A stretch of 64,000 nt of DNA from an uncultured Duncaniella sp. (GTDB taxonomy: Bacteria > Bacteroidota > Bacteroidia > Bacteroidales > Muribaculaceae): contig CAJULW010000038.1 of the NCBI GenBank assembly GCA_910587515.1, forward strand, positions 1 through 64,000, in the 5' to 3' direction. Of this stretch, positions 27,889-36,963 are shown in pieces. The notes beneath the pieces were generated by a model. It was not told the DNA's origin. It worked only from the letters and a program-made list of their open reading frames with translations, and ran no database searches. The position numbers and the translations under genes were made by a program. Numbering within the stretch: position 1 is the stretch's first letter; every line of letters starts with the position of its first letter.

Positions 27889-27929
27889 TATGGTATGAGA
27901 CAGCCTGACGTTTGGTCTCGAAAACCATA
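27889..27929 (-). promoter_or_regulatory. Two-helix hairpin in the tamB leader
   Basis: TATGGT/ACCATA (27889-27894, 27924-27929) encloses GAGAC/GTCTC (27897-27901, 27915-27919). It lies in the leader between the tamB promoter and the TTG start. Role unknown. Confidence 0.4.
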
Positions 27930-27948
27930 AGCTATGTACAATAAACCA

Positions 27949-27956
27949 CAAAAGTA
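27949..27956 (-). promoter_or_regulatory. -7 promoter element of tamB
   Basis: TACTTTTG on the minus strand, 103 bases before the TTG start; no clear -33 box. Confidence 0.5.
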
Positions 27957-28063
27957 CTACAAATGTTTTAAAATATCTTTAAAAAGTTAAATACAAGAGT
28001 CGGTAATCCTGATTATGGCTACCGGTCATTCAATCCTTTACAGTAAATAAAACCTGAATATGA

Positions 28064-28094
28064 TTGTTACATAAGTGAAATTTCGCTATTTTTG
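28064..28094 (+). promoter_or_regulatory. Promoter of cdsA
   Basis: TTG (28064-28066), 20 bases, TATTTTTG (28087-28094). It overlaps the upstream end of the open frame, which shows that the cdsA start is the ATG at 28116. Confidence 0.7.
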
Positions 28095-28115
28095 CAAAAA
28101 TTTATCCAAATTATA

Positions 28116-28973
28116 ATGAAAAATCTGATAGCAAGAACCATAACAGGAATTATATACGTTGCTCTGATTTGTTTTACAGTATTAACAGGTGGATGGTATT
28201 TCATCATTTTCTTCTCATTGATAGCTATACTCGCTCTTTGGGAATTTTATCATTTATGTAATTCATCCGTCAAAGGCGAAAATATAACCACGCTTGTGGT
28301 AGATATAGCGGGAGGTATGATTTTATGTACCGGCTTATGTTGCGTAAATCTTTCATTGCTTTCTCCGTTTACAACCGCTGTGCTCGGAGGGACATTCTTT
28401 ACCGTATATCTCCTTTATCTGACCGTTCGTTTGGTCATGCAGATATACAGCCATGAATCATCACCTCACTCAAAACTTGCATATTCCTATATGGGCCAAA
28501 TGTATATCGCTCTTCCATTGGGCCTTATGTCGATGTATTATACCCTTCCCGATGGTAAATATTTATTATTGGCCATGTTTATAATGATTTGGTTAAATGA
28601 TACAGGGGCTTTTTGTGTAGGATCGTTATTAGGCAAACATAAATTGTTCCCTCGTATTTCTCCCAAAAAATCATGGGAGGGTTTTATCGGAGGAATGGCA
28701 TTCGCTGTTTCGTCGGCCTTTATTTTTAAATTTTGTTTCCCGAATCATTTTGAAAATATATCTATAGCCGGTCTCTGTGGCCTCGGGCTAGTAGTCGGTG
28801 CGTTCTCGACATGGGGAGATCTTGTAGAGTCGATGATTAAACGGGCTATAGGGGTAAAAGATTCAGGAAATATACTACCTGGACATGGGGGCATACTCGA
28901 CCGTATAGACTCGCTTTTATTGGTCGTGCCTGCAACTTTATTATATCTGACCGCGCTCGTGCTTTACGCATGA
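28116..28973 (+). CDS. cdsA: Phosphatidate cytidylyltransferase
   Basis: Makes CDP-diacylglycerol from CTP and phosphatidate at the inner membrane. The 285-residue protein has about seven to eight hydrophobic helices. The CDP-DAG synthase signature is at the C-terminus: SPKKSWEGFIGG, GDLVESMIKRAIGVKDSG and LPGHGGILDRIDSLL. The frame is open to a TTG at 28092, but that codon is the end of a promoter -7 box. tamB is divergent; the next gene downstream is an unrelated GH13 lipoprotein. Confidence 0.95.
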   Translation: MKNLIARTITGIIYVALICFTVLTGGWYFIIFFSLIAILALWEFYHLCNSSVKGENITTLVVDIAGGMILCTGLCCVNLSLLSPFTTAVLGGTFFTVYLLYLTVRLVMQIYSHESSPHSKLAYSYMGQMYIALPLGLMSMYYTLPDGKYLLLAMFIMIWLNDTGAFCVGSLLGKHKLFPRISPKKSWEGFIGGMAFAVSSAFIFKFCFPNHFENISIAGLCGLGLVVGAFSTWGDLVESMIKRAIGVKDSGNILPGHGGILDRIDSLLLVVPATLLYLTALVLYA

Positions 28974-29033
28974 TACTTTGCGCTGTAAATTTATCATACT
29001 TACCACATACTTACATTTTCCAATATTTTTAAA

Positions 29034-30467
29034 ATGAAAAAACACTTTTGTTATGCCATTGTAGGCATCGTAGGGCTCACAGCATGTAGTTCCGATAATA
29101 TTACTGGAAAAGCGGATACCAATGACGATGTTATACTCCACGCCTGGTCATGGTCATTTGATACGATAGCCGCGAATATGAAAGACATAGCCTCAGCCGG
29201 CTATTCATTCATACAAACCTCTCCGGCTAATACATGCTTTGTCGGAGAAGACGGAGGTATGGCCCTTTATTCAAATGAAGGTGATTCAATCAAAGGCAAA
29301 TGGTACTATTATTATCAGCCTACAGATTGGAAAATAGGCAACTATCTACTTGGAAATAGGGAGCAGTTTAAGTCAATGATGGACAGCGCGGCAAAATATA
29401 ACGTAAAAATAATAGTTGACGTGCTGCCTAACCACACTGCTGTTGACCATACAGCTGTACTCCCTACTCTTGATGCAGCGGTAGGTGGTCATGACAAACT
29501 GTTTCATGCAAATGGTTTCAATCTTATCCAGGATTATAACGACCGTTATCAGTGCACTACAGGGATGATGGGTGGGCTACCTGATGTCAATACGGAAAAC
29601 CCCGATTTCCAACATTATTATATGACATATATAAATGACCTGCTTAGCTTGGGAGTTAAAGGGTTTCGCTATGACACAGCGAAGCATATCGGTCTACCCA
29701 CAGATCCCCTCGACTCCCTGTCTACACGCAATAATTTTTGGGACATAGCAACAGGTCGTGAAGAAGTCAACGGCATAAGACTTGCTGTCCCTGCAGACTC
29801 TCTATTCATATATGGAGAGGTGCTTCAAGACAAAAACGTTAAAGAAGAAGAATATGCCGAATATATGGATCTGACAGCAAGCGCATATGGACATGCGTTA
29901 CGGACAGTTTTATCAAATTCAGACTTCAATGCAGATTCACTTCTTGAATGGCATCATCCTGTTGACGGGAGGCATTTGGTGACATGGGTAGAATCTCATG
30001 ACACCTATGCCAACGAGCACGAATCGGCCGGTCTCAGCGATGAGCAGATCAGAATGGGATGGGTGTTTCTTGCAGCCCGCCAAAACGGGACCCCATTATT
30101 TTTTAGCCGTCCCGCCGGAAGTACCCGTGAAAACTATTGGGGCAACAATCGTGTTGGAGCGCGAGGAAACGATGAGTTCAAACATCCCGAAGTGATAGCC
30201 GTTAATAAATTCCGCCGGGCAATGACAGGTGAGCCGGAAAAGATATACGCTTCTCATGACGGATCAGTAATCGAAGTTGCCCGAGGAAACGTGGGAGCCG
30301 TACTGATAAATATCTCGAATGCACCACGTAAAATAGAAACATTAAAAACCACACTGCCCGACGGCAAATACAATGACGAGGTTCATGGCATGAATTTTGA
30401 AGTGGAAAACGGTGTCATCAAAGGGTCGCTCGCTCCGCTTAAATCATACATAATATTGAAGAAATGA
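29034..30467 (+). CDS. GH13 alpha-amylase family lipoprotein
   Basis: 477 residues. A lipoprotein signal ends in LTAC, so the enzyme is probably anchored in the envelope. The (beta/alpha)8 barrel motifs are clear: VDVLPNHTA (region I), FRYDTAKHIG with nucleophile D214 (region II), YGEV with acid/base E262 (region III) and VESHDTY with D323 (region IV). A small C-terminal beta domain follows. It should hydrolyse alpha-glucans. No susC/susD pair, regulator or other glycosidase is next to it, so it is an isolated gene and not part of a polysaccharide utilisation locus. Confidence 0.93.
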   Translation: MKKHFCYAIVGIVGLTACSSDNITGKADTNDDVILHAWSWSFDTIAANMKDIASAGYSFIQTSPANTCFVGEDGGMALYSNEGDSIKGKWYYYYQPTDWKIGNYLLGNREQFKSMMDSAAKYNVKIIVDVLPNHTAVDHTAVLPTLDAAVGGHDKLFHANGFNLIQDYNDRYQCTTGMMGGLPDVNTENPDFQHYYMTYINDLLSLGVKGFRYDTAKHIGLPTDPLDSLSTRNNFWDIATGREEVNGIRLAVPADSLFIYGEVLQDKNVKEEEYAEYMDLTASAYGHALRTVLSNSDFNADSLLEWHHPVDGRHLVTWVESHDTYANEHESAGLSDEQIRMGWVFLAARQNGTPLFFSRPAGSTRENYWGNNRVGARGNDEFKHPEVIAVNKFRRAMTGEPEKIYASHDGSVIEVARGNVGAVLINISNAPRKIETLKTTLPDGKYNDEVHGMNFEVENGVIKGSLAPLKSYIILKK

Positions 30468-30495
30468 TTTTTTCATAATCAATAATTATTCTTTG

Positions 30496-30533
30496 TCATA
30501 AGGCATTTACAATTAAACGGTAATGCCTTATGA
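30496..30533 (+). terminator. Terminator hairpin after the GH13 gene
   Basis: Twelve-base arms (CATAAGGCATT core and its exact complement) around a 14-base loop, followed by ACTTTTATG. It is 28 bases after the GH13 stop. Confidence 0.7.
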
Positions 30534-30627
30534 ACTTTTATGTATATAAACTTGTTGTTACGTTGTGGGTTCATTGAGCCATCACGATTATATATTCAGA
30601 ACTTTGTGTAATAATTTATATAAAATA

Positions 30628-30843
30628 ATGAACATTGACACTATCGGCTTGAGCGCAGGATGCGTATGGGCCGCCCTTAACGACGCGGATGCACTTGGAA
30701 CAAAACAGTTAAAAAAGATTACTAAAATCAAAACAGAAAAGGAGCTTTTTGCTGCTCTTGGCTGGCTTGCCCGTGAAGGTAAAATCTCGTTTCAAGAAAG
30801 CGAGGACAGTAAGGACATGATCGTTTCACTCATTCAAAGGTAA
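30628..30843 (+). CDS. Small winged-helix protein (DUF2582-like)
   Basis: 71 residues. The sequence IDTIGLSAGCVWAALND with KQLKKITKIKTEKELFAALG and WLAREGKI reads as a compact winged helix-turn-helix, as in the Bacteroidota winged-helix family once called DUF2582. The open frame reaches 30565, but the family start and the weak promoter-like GAACTTTG at 30599-30606 support the ATG at 30628. It is monocistronic, between two terminators. DNA binding is inferred from the fold only. Confidence 0.82.
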   Translation: MNIDTIGLSAGCVWAALNDADALGTKQLKKITKIKTEKELFAALGWLAREGKISFQESEDSKDMIVSLIQR

Positions 30844-30868
30844 ACAGCCAATTCTAATTTAAATGTAT

Positions 30869-30909
30869 ACGCTCGCCGATTTTGACATACCGACGGGCGT
30901 TTTTATTTG
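30869..30909 (+). terminator. Rho-independent terminator after the winged-helix gene
   Basis: ACGCTCGCCG (30869-30878) pairs with CGACGGGCGT (30891-30900) with one G-U and one mismatch, followed by TTTTATTTG. Confidence 0.8.
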
Positions 30910-30968
30910 TTTTTCAGTGAACATTTACTTACATTTGTCTCAAATAATTGGCTAAAGTACCTAAAATA

Positions 30969-30994
30969 CGATAAATGTATTTTTTCATTTATCG
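30969..30994. promoter_or_regulatory. Operator-like palindrome before the GT2 gene
   Basis: CGATAAATG and its exact complement CATTTATCG with an eight-base T-rich spacer, ending two bases before the -7 box. It fills the space where the -33 box would be, as a repressor or activator site would. Confidence 0.45.
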
Positions 30995-30996
30995 GA

Positions 30997-31004
30997 TATA
31001 TTTG
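30997..31004 (+). promoter_or_regulatory. -7 promoter element of the GT2 gene
   Basis: TATATTTG, 43 bases before the ATG at 31048. The usual -33 box is replaced by the palindrome at 30969-30994. Confidence 0.55.
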
Positions 31005-31047
31005 TTTGTAATTAAATCCACCGAACCCCCATTAAATTTCTGTCACT

Positions 31048-31791
31048 ATGAATCCGCTCTTTTCAATTATCACTGTAACATACAATGCCGCAGATACGAT
31101 TGCAACCACATTGAAAAGCGTGGGAGAGCAGACTTTTAAATTGTTTGAATATATTATAATTGACGGTGCATCCAACGATGGTACTCTTGAAATCATACAG
31201 CAGACAGAAAATCCCACAATTATATTGATTTCGGAAGTTGACAAAGGTCTGTATGACGCAATGAACAAAGGCCTTGGTTTGGCCAAAGGTGATTACGTCA
31301 TATTTTTAAACGCTGGAGACGCGTTCCATTCATCAAAAACATTGGAGACGATCGCAGACAAAATTATGGACAATGATTATCCAGGTATAGTCTATGGCCA
31401 GACACAAATCGTAGATCAGTCCGGGAATAGGATCGGAGACCGTCATCTGACCGCACCGGCCATATTGACTCTTGATAGTTTTAAAAATGGTATGGTCGTT
31501 TGTCACCAGGCATTCATAGTTTTACGAAAGCTGGTAGATAATTATGATACCCGATACAAATATTCAGCTGATTTCGAATGGTGTATAAGGTGTCTACAAC
31601 GGTCACACAGGAATCTATATATTGATAAAATCATTATTGACTATCTATCCGGAGGAATAACCACAGCGCACCATAAAACATCTTTATGGGAACGCTTCAA
31701 AATAATGTGTTATTACTACGGTGTTTTACCTACGATAGCACGACATTTTGGATTCTTTCTACGAAATTTGCGTCGAAGACGGGTTGATTGA
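31048..31791 (+). CDS. Family 2 glycosyltransferase
   Basis: 247 residues of GT-A fold. The N-terminal nucleotide-sugar motif is FSIITVTYNAADTIATTLKS, followed by IIIDGASNDGT, EVDKGLYDAMNKGL and the acidic motif LNAGD in place of a classical DxD. This set is typical of WcaA-like GT2 enzymes that add a sugar to surface glycans or glycoproteins; the acceptor is unknown. There is no membrane helix. It stands alone, without other glycan genes, and is convergent with ruvC. Confidence 0.92.
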   Translation: MNPLFSIITVTYNAADTIATTLKSVGEQTFKLFEYIIIDGASNDGTLEIIQQTENPTIILISEVDKGLYDAMNKGLGLAKGDYVIFLNAGDAFHSSKTLETIADKIMDNDYPGIVYGQTQIVDQSGNRIGDRHLTAPAILTLDSFKNGMVVCHQAFIVLRKLVDNYDTRYKYSADFEWCIRCLQRSHRNLYIDKIIIDYLSGGITTAHHKTSLWERFKIMCYYYGVLPTIARHFGFFLRNLRRRRVD

Positions 31792-31827
31792 AATTTTTCA
31801 GGGTTATAGACCACTCGTTGCAATACT

Positions 31828-32400
31828 TCACTTGACCCTATCAGGATTTTTAACGATAAAATCTTTCCACGATTTAGGCCCGGATGCTTTTACGGGACGT
31901 GTAGATTCATAAAAATGACATAACGCAGCAGCAAGAGCGTCGGTTGCGTCAAGTTCGATTTCAAGTTTGTCACTTGAAATAACGAGTATCCTTCGCAACA
32001 TTTCTTTTACCTGTTCTTTACTCGCGGCTCCATTGCCTGTTATAGCCATTTTTATCTTACGAGGTTCATATTCCGTTATAGGTATATCTCGTGACAATGC
32101 CGCAGCCATGGCTACACCCTGGGCTCGTCCCAACTTAAGCATGGACTGTACGTTTTTCCCGAAAAACGGAGCCTCGATTGCCATTTCATCGGGAAGAAAT
32201 TGTTCGACAAGACCTATCACCCGCTCATGGATGCGGAGCAAACGTAGGTAATGGCTGTCAAACTTATTAAGCTTGACCACACCCATCGCTATCAACGAAG
32301 GTGTTTTTCCGGTTATACCGAGAATACCATATCCCATGACATTTGTCCCGGGATCAATCCCTATGATTATTTTGTCGTATACGATGTTTGGAATATTCAT
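31828..32400 (-). CDS. ruvC: Crossover junction endodeoxyribonuclease RuvC
   Basis: Resolves Holliday junctions together with RuvAB. The 190 residues contain the catalytic acidic residues of the RNase H fold: GIDPGTNVMGYG at the N-terminus, AIEAPFFGKNVQS, and LDATDALAAALCH near the C-terminus. Its ATG overlaps the upstream DUF4286 gene by four bases. ruvA and ruvB are not in the window. It is the last gene of the leftward run that starts at gyrB. Confidence 0.96.
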   Translation of the reverse strand: MNIPNIVYDKIIIGIDPGTNVMGYGILGITGKTPSLIAMGVVKLNKFDSHYLRLLRIHERVIGLVEQFLPDEMAIEAPFFGKNVQSMLKLGRAQGVAMAAALSRDIPITEYEPRKIKMAITGNGAASKEQVKEMLRRILVISSDKLEIELDATDALAAALCHFYESTRPVKASGPKSWKDFIVKNPDRVK

Positions 32401-32705
32401 TCAATCGAAAGTTCATCCATATAAGTGGTGAAGAACAATATTTTATCACCATATTTTTTGCACAATTCATTGCGCATGTCCGCACCTTCCCCGTCGTGCC
32501 AATTAATAGCGTCTTCAATTGTCGCAGCTTTAAAACTTATGGCATAGCTGTTACACTCTTCCTGAACATTTATCATGAGCCGAAGGAAAGATGGAGATAC
32601 AAGATCAGCCTTTTTACCGTTAGGCAGATATTTTGTCGTGACCCAATTGTGAAAACAGGCATCAGCGCTAATATGTACGTGAAATGTTGTGTTTAAAACT
32701 ATCAT
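32397..32705 (-). CDS. DUF4286 family protein
   Basis: 102-residue cytoplasmic protein. The start MIVLNTTFHVH and the segment WVTTKYLP match the Bacteroidota DUF4286 family as I know it, a small ferredoxin-like fold of unknown function. It is translationally coupled on both sides by four-base overlaps, to cstA upstream and ruvC downstream. Confidence 0.8.
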   Translation of the reverse strand: MIVLNTTFHVHISADACFHNWVTTKYLPNGKKADLVSPSFLRLMINVQEECNSYAISFKAATIEDAINWHDGEGADMRNELCKKYGDKILFFTTYMDELSIE

Positions 32706-34147
32706 GATTTGATTTGCTTATTTTCCTGGATAATAACTGAATTATCTATACGTCTGTATGCCAGTAATCCGAAAATAGCAGTCGCTATAATGGATAATAA
32801 ATATGCGATTACGCGGTTTTCGATGCCCAAAAATTGTGGAGAGGTAAACACAAAACACGTCACGACAAACGTCATCGCTATTGCAGGAATCATTGCCACC
32901 CAATAGTTCTTGCCGCGTCGCGCAAGCCATACATAGATCGACCATAGCACTACCGCGGCAAGGGTCTGGTTGGCCCATGCGAAATAACGCCAGATAACAT
33001 CGAAATTTACAAGCGTTATTCCATACCCTATAATAAACAGCGGAATGCAGATAACAAACCTTTTTATTATAGGTCGTTGGTCAATATTAAATATGTCAGC
33101 GACCATCAGGCGCGCCCCCCTGAACGCGGTATCTCCCGAGGTTATCGGGGCTGCCACGACTCCAAGCAAAGCCAGCACCGCACCTACTTTACCCAAAGTC
33201 GAGTTGGCGATTACATCTACAGCCCATGCGGCATTTCCCCCATGTCGAGCCAATTGCTCTCCAAGAGCTGTAGGACCATGAAAAAAGGCCATTGCTATAG
33301 CCGCCCATATCAATGCGATTATACTTTCAGAAATCATTGCTCCATAGAACACAGACCGACATTTCGTTTCGTTTGTGATACATCTTGCCATTAACGGTGT
33401 CTGAGTGGCATGGAATCCGGAAATAGCTCCACACGCGATAGTTATAAACAAGGTAGGAATTATGGGGAGTTTTCCCGGGTCAAGCTGATAATTGTGAATA
33501 GTCGTTATTTCCGGAATATTGTAATCACCAATAAAAAGTGCACCGAGAAGACCAACTGCCATAGCGACAAGCGCAATACCAAACACAGGATATATCTTTC
33601 CTATTACCTTGTCGACAGGAAGCATCGTTGCCAATATGTAGTATGCAAGTATTATCCAAACCCATATATTCTTTGCGACATCAGGAATCATACTCGCCAA
33701 AAGCTCCGCAGGACTTAGTATAAAGACTGCACCGACAAGCACCATAAGCGCGACAGAAAATACTCTTACAACCGCACGTGTAGACAGTCCAAGGTATACT
33801 CCTATGATTTCGGGAAGGCTTCGCCCATCATGACGCATTATCATTACTCCTGACAAAAAATCATGCATCGCACCGAAAAAGATACCACCGAAAGTAATCC
33901 ACAAAAACGCTACCGGGCCAAAACACGCACCGAGAATAGCACCAAAGATAGGACCAGTACCTGCAATATTCAGAAGCTGGATCAGAAACACCCTCCATCG
34001 CGGTAACTTTATATAGTCGACTCCATCCTCCATTTTATCCACAGGTGTGGGCCGTTTTGAGTCTATATCCGCAAGACGTTCAAGATAACGTCCATAGGTG
34101 AAATAAGCAGTAATTAAGAGCGAAAGACAGATAAAAAATGATATCAC
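32702..34147 (-). CDS. cstA: CstA family carbon starvation/pyruvate transporter
   Basis: Inner-membrane protein of 481 residues with about 13 hydrophobic segments. CstA signatures include the N-terminal FTYGRYLERL, WRVFLIQLLNIAGTGPIFGAILGACFGP, HDFLSGVMIMRHDGRSLPE and ISGFHATQTPLMARC. Homologues import peptides or pyruvate. It is shorter than E. coli CstA (about 700), as is common in this phylum. The start is GTG at 34147, and a 20-bp palindrome lies immediately upstream. Confidence 0.92.
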   Translation of the reverse strand: MISFFICLSLLITAYFTYGRYLERLADIDSKRPTPVDKMEDGVDYIKLPRWRVFLIQLLNIAGTGPIFGAILGACFGPVAFLWITFGGIFFGAMHDFLSGVMIMRHDGRSLPEIIGVYLGLSTRAVVRVFSVALMVLVGAVFILSPAELLASMIPDVAKNIWVWIILAYYILATMLPVDKVIGKIYPVFGIALVAMAVGLLGALFIGDYNIPEITTIHNYQLDPGKLPIIPTLFITIACGAISGFHATQTPLMARCITNETKCRSVFYGAMISESIIALIWAAIAMAFFHGPTALGEQLARHGGNAAWAVDVIANSTLGKVGAVLALLGVVAAPITSGDTAFRGARLMVADIFNIDQRPIIKRFVICIPLFIIGYGITLVNFDVIWRYFAWANQTLAAVVLWSIYVWLARRGKNYWVAMIPAIAMTFVVTCFVFTSPQFLGIENRVIAYLLSIIATAIFGLLAYRRIDNSVIIQENKQIKS

Positions 34148-34153
34148 GATGTT

Positions 34154-34173
34154 ATATTATAAATTTATAATAT
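34154..34173. promoter_or_regulatory. 20-bp perfect AT palindrome upstream of cstA
   Basis: ATATTATAAATTTATAATAT is its own complement with no spacer and ends six bases before the GTG start. Its core TAAATTTA differs by one base from the -7 promoter consensus on both strands. Confidence 0.4.
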
Positions 34174-34189
34174 GATTTAAATTAAAGCA

Positions 34190-35152
34190 TCACTTATTGA
34201 AATACCATGGATGGTCACACATTTGTATGATACCGGAAGTTCCGGTCATTCCCTTTATTCTTGACGCGCCACGATAATATCGATTGCTATAATCCGGATC
34301 GTCATTCGCCATTCTATTTGTCTTTACAAGTCCGGAAGAATGAATATAGACCCCGTTGTTGTCATATATGGCCACATGTGATATCCGGCCATCTGGTGTG
34401 TTTGAAAAGAATAGCAGGTCTCCACGTTGTAAAGAATTCAGATCGGAAGGCCCTATGCGCTTGCCTATATCAATCTGCTGACGTGCATCACGTAAGGTCA
34501 GTATCCCGTTGTTGAAATACACCACTCTTACAAGACCTGAACAGTCGACTGCTTTGGTTGAACACGCGCCCCAATGATATGGCGTACCCATCATCCAATA
34601 CGCATTCTCTACCATCTCTTCTGTGTCTGTTTCACGCGAGGCCCATTTTTCGATAGGAATAAATGATTTTGTTTCAACATAACCTTCGCGACCGTCAGGC
34701 AATCTGATTTTGCTTACAGAATCTGTTGACTCGATACACTCGATAATTGAACTTAATGTCAATTCCGTGACAACATCTCTATTCCCATGATGGCCTGAGG
34801 ATGAATACACTTTTATTTCAGGTAGAGACATAGATACAAGTCTTTTACTTGTACGCCACGATATGATATCATTATGACTTTTTCGAACAATGCTTGAAAC
34901 ATTCATATATCCCTCGTAGCCGTCAGGCGATTTTATCCTGATCCATTCATCGTCATCATCCAAGACCAATAACGGAGTACCCATGATGGCTTGAGATGTC
35001 ATTTCTGAAGAATGTCCTTTCCCGTCACGTATACATGCCACCGGTATTCTGACTTGCACCCAACACGAATCCTGCGCCAAACAATTTATAAATGAAAATA
35101 TCAATATGACGAAAGATAAATTCCGATGCCCATATTTTTTATTTATTCCCAA
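34190..35152 (-). CDS. NlpC/P60 (C40) cell-wall peptidase with SH3 domains
   Basis: 320 residues with a signal peptide (LSFVILIFSFINCLAQ). Two SH3b-like domains (roughly residues 30-150) precede the NlpC/P60 domain. The catalytic cysteine is C204 in VDCSGLVRVVYF, with the histidine in RISHVAIYD and GDLLFF between them. It should cut the D-Glu-diamino acid bond of peptidoglycan stem peptides in the periplasm. No ATG is available; a TTG at 35152 gives the intact signal peptide and an in-frame stop lies just upstream. It lies between tatD and cstA. Confidence 0.93.
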   Translation of the reverse strand: MGINKKYGHRNLSFVILIFSFINCLAQDSCWVQVRIPVACIRDGKGHSSEMTSQAIMGTPLLVLDDDDEWIRIKSPDGYEGYMNVSSIVRKSHNDIISWRTSKRLVSMSLPEIKVYSSSGHHGNRDVVTELTLSSIIECIESTDSVSKIRLPDGREGYVETKSFIPIEKWASRETDTEEMVENAYWMMGTPYHWGACSTKAVDCSGLVRVVYFNNGILTLRDARQQIDIGKRIGPSDLNSLQRGDLLFFSNTPDGRISHVAIYDNNGVYIHSSGLVKTNRMANDDPDYSNRYYRGASRIKGMTGTSGIIQMCDHPWYFNK

Positions 35153-35183
35153 AATAACTATTATTTAGAGTGTCTATGCTAGA

Positions 35184-35954
35184 TTATATCCGAAAAAGAG
35201 ACGAAGCATTCGCTGTTGTAACGTCTGCGACCGTATCATATCCACAATTAAACGTTTCAGCAACTTTTCCGACAATGTTGACGATATAAGCGCTTTCATT
35301 TCTTTTACCTCTGAATGGGACAGGAGCAAGATAAGGAGAGTCCGTTTCAAGTAGAATACGTTCCAAACCGATCTCAGGAAGAATTTTCGACAGAGATGAA
35401 TTCTTAAAAGTGACAATCCCGTTTATTCCGAAATAAAAATCGCCTCGCTTACGGATACGTTCCACATCCTTTGCGTCTCCACCGAAACTATGAAAAACTC
35501 CGCGAGGCATTTCAGAGCATCCGTCCAAAATCTCAAGGACTTCGTCAAGACCATCCCTACAATGAATTATTACAGGAAGATCTTCTTTTATTCCATATTC
35601 GATCTGTTCTGAAAAAGCCAACATCTGACATTCTCTGTATGTCCTATCCCAATACAAGTCAATTCCGATTTCTCCGATCGCGATATATTGTCTATGGTTC
35701 TCGTCAAGCTCTTCTCTGATTTTGGAAATGTCCTCTTTCCAATTGTCTCCTATTTCTGTCGGATGAAGCCCCATGGCCATATAAGTATTAGACGGATAGG
35801 CTGCATGCAATTCATTCATAGGCTTAATGGTGGAAAGATCGACATTAGGGAAAATCATCTTGCCGACCCCTGTAGCAATAGCGCGTTCAACAACTTCACC
35901 CGATGAAGAACCAAATTCGTCAAGATAAAGATGTGTATGGGTATCAACTATCAT
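35184..35954 (-). CDS. tatD: TatD family metal-dependent hydrolase
   Basis: TIM-barrel metallohydrolase of 256 residues, with DNase activity in studied homologues. Metal ligands are visible: DTHTHLYLDEF at the N-terminus, IGEIGIDLYW, VIIHCRDG, GVFHSFGGD and LLETDSPYLAP. It follows the polyprenyl synthase gene by 14 bases, a common Bacteroidales order. The cellular substrate is not certain. Confidence 0.94.
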   Translation of the reverse strand: MIVDTHTHLYLDEFGSSSGEVVERAIATGVGKMIFPNVDLSTIKPMNELHAAYPSNTYMAMGLHPTEIGDNWKEDISKIREELDENHRQYIAIGEIGIDLYWDRTYRECQMLAFSEQIEYGIKEDLPVIIHCRDGLDEVLEILDGCSEMPRGVFHSFGGDAKDVERIRKRGDFYFGINGIVTFKNSSLSKILPEIGLERILLETDSPYLAPVPFRGKRNESAYIVNIVGKVAETFNCGYDTVADVTTANASSLFRI

Positions 35955-35968
35955 CTGTTTACCGGATA

Positions 35969-36931
35969 TTATTTATTTCGGGTAGCTGATTTTAAAGCAA
36001 GATCAATAAAAAACGCTCGGGCTTCCGGCATTATTTCAAGCTGATCCAAACAAGATATAGCAGAATCTATGTATGCGCCTATGAGTTCATGTATCCGGTC
36101 AGGCAAATTAAGTCCGTCATAAATACCCCGCACTCTCACTATTTTTTCTTCAGGGCTGATATTATTACCTATAAGACCGCGGACAGTACCTGTCGTGTCC
36201 TCTTTCAACGCTGTTATCAGAAGCCATGTTTTCTTGTCATTCAGTATATCACCACCAATAGCTTTCCCAAATGTCTTCGGATCTCCGTAAGTATCAAGAT
36301 AATCGTCCTGTAATTGAAAAGCGAGACCAAGATTTACGCCATAATTAAAAAAAGTCAATTGCGATTCAAATGAAGCATCTGCCATCAAAGCTCCCATACC
36401 ACAGGCACAACCAAGAAGTACCGAAGTTTTAAGACGAATCATCTCCATGTACTCCTCTACTGTAACATCGGATCTTTTTTCAAAGTCCATGTCAAATTGT
36501 TGGCCTTCATATACATTCATGGCTGTGCCATTAAACAGGTCAAAGGCCGAAGCGAGATGTTCCCCGCATTTGATCGCCAACAACATGGACGAAGTGGTAA
36601 GCATCGCGTCGCCCGACAATATGGCAGTCTCCTCATTCCACTTTCTGTGAACAGTAGGTCGGCCACGGCGAATGTCAGCTTTATCCATGACATCATCATG
36701 TAATAAAGTGAAATTATGGAAAACCTCAATCGCTATAGCCTGATGAATAGCCGTCATTGGCTCTTTTCCCATTGCCTGACAAGCAGCCAACGCAAGCACC
36801 GGACGCAGACGTTTCCCTCCACAGTCAAGGGTATACTTTATAGGGTCATACAGCCCAGCCGGAGTATCCGGCAACTTCATGGTCGCGATGGCGTCATTGA
36901 CCATCTTAAGATATTCATCAAAATCTTTCAT
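35969..36931 (-). CDS. Polyprenyl diphosphate synthase
   Basis: Trans-isoprenyl diphosphate synthase of 320 residues. The first aspartate-rich motif is HDDVMDKADIRRGRPTVH and the second is QLQDDYLDTYGD; GGKRLRP binds the allylic/homoallylic substrate. Residues before the first motif are bulky, but chain length (C15, C20 or longer) cannot be read reliably. It may serve menaquinone side chains or undecaprenyl precursors. The frame is open to a TTG at 36946, but the ATG at 36931 is more likely. Confidence 0.92.
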   Translation of the reverse strand: MKDFDEYLKMVNDAIATMKLPDTPAGLYDPIKYTLDCGGKRLRPVLALAACQAMGKEPMTAIHQAIAIEVFHNFTLLHDDVMDKADIRRGRPTVHRKWNEETAILSGDAMLTTSSMLLAIKCGEHLASAFDLFNGTAMNVYEGQQFDMDFEKRSDVTVEEYMEMIRLKTSVLLGCACGMGALMADASFESQLTFFNYGVNLGLAFQLQDDYLDTYGDPKTFGKAIGGDILNDKKTWLLITALKEDTTGTVRGLIGNNISPEEKIVRVRGIYDGLNLPDRIHELIGAYIDSAISCLDQLEIMPEARAFFIDLALKSATRNK

Positions 36932-36963
36932 AGTGATATATGACAAGTGGTGTCATAAAATTG

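Noticed and set aside
29034..30467. GH13 gene as part of a polysaccharide utilisation locus
   Set aside because: No susC/susD-like pair, regulator or second glycosidase nearby.
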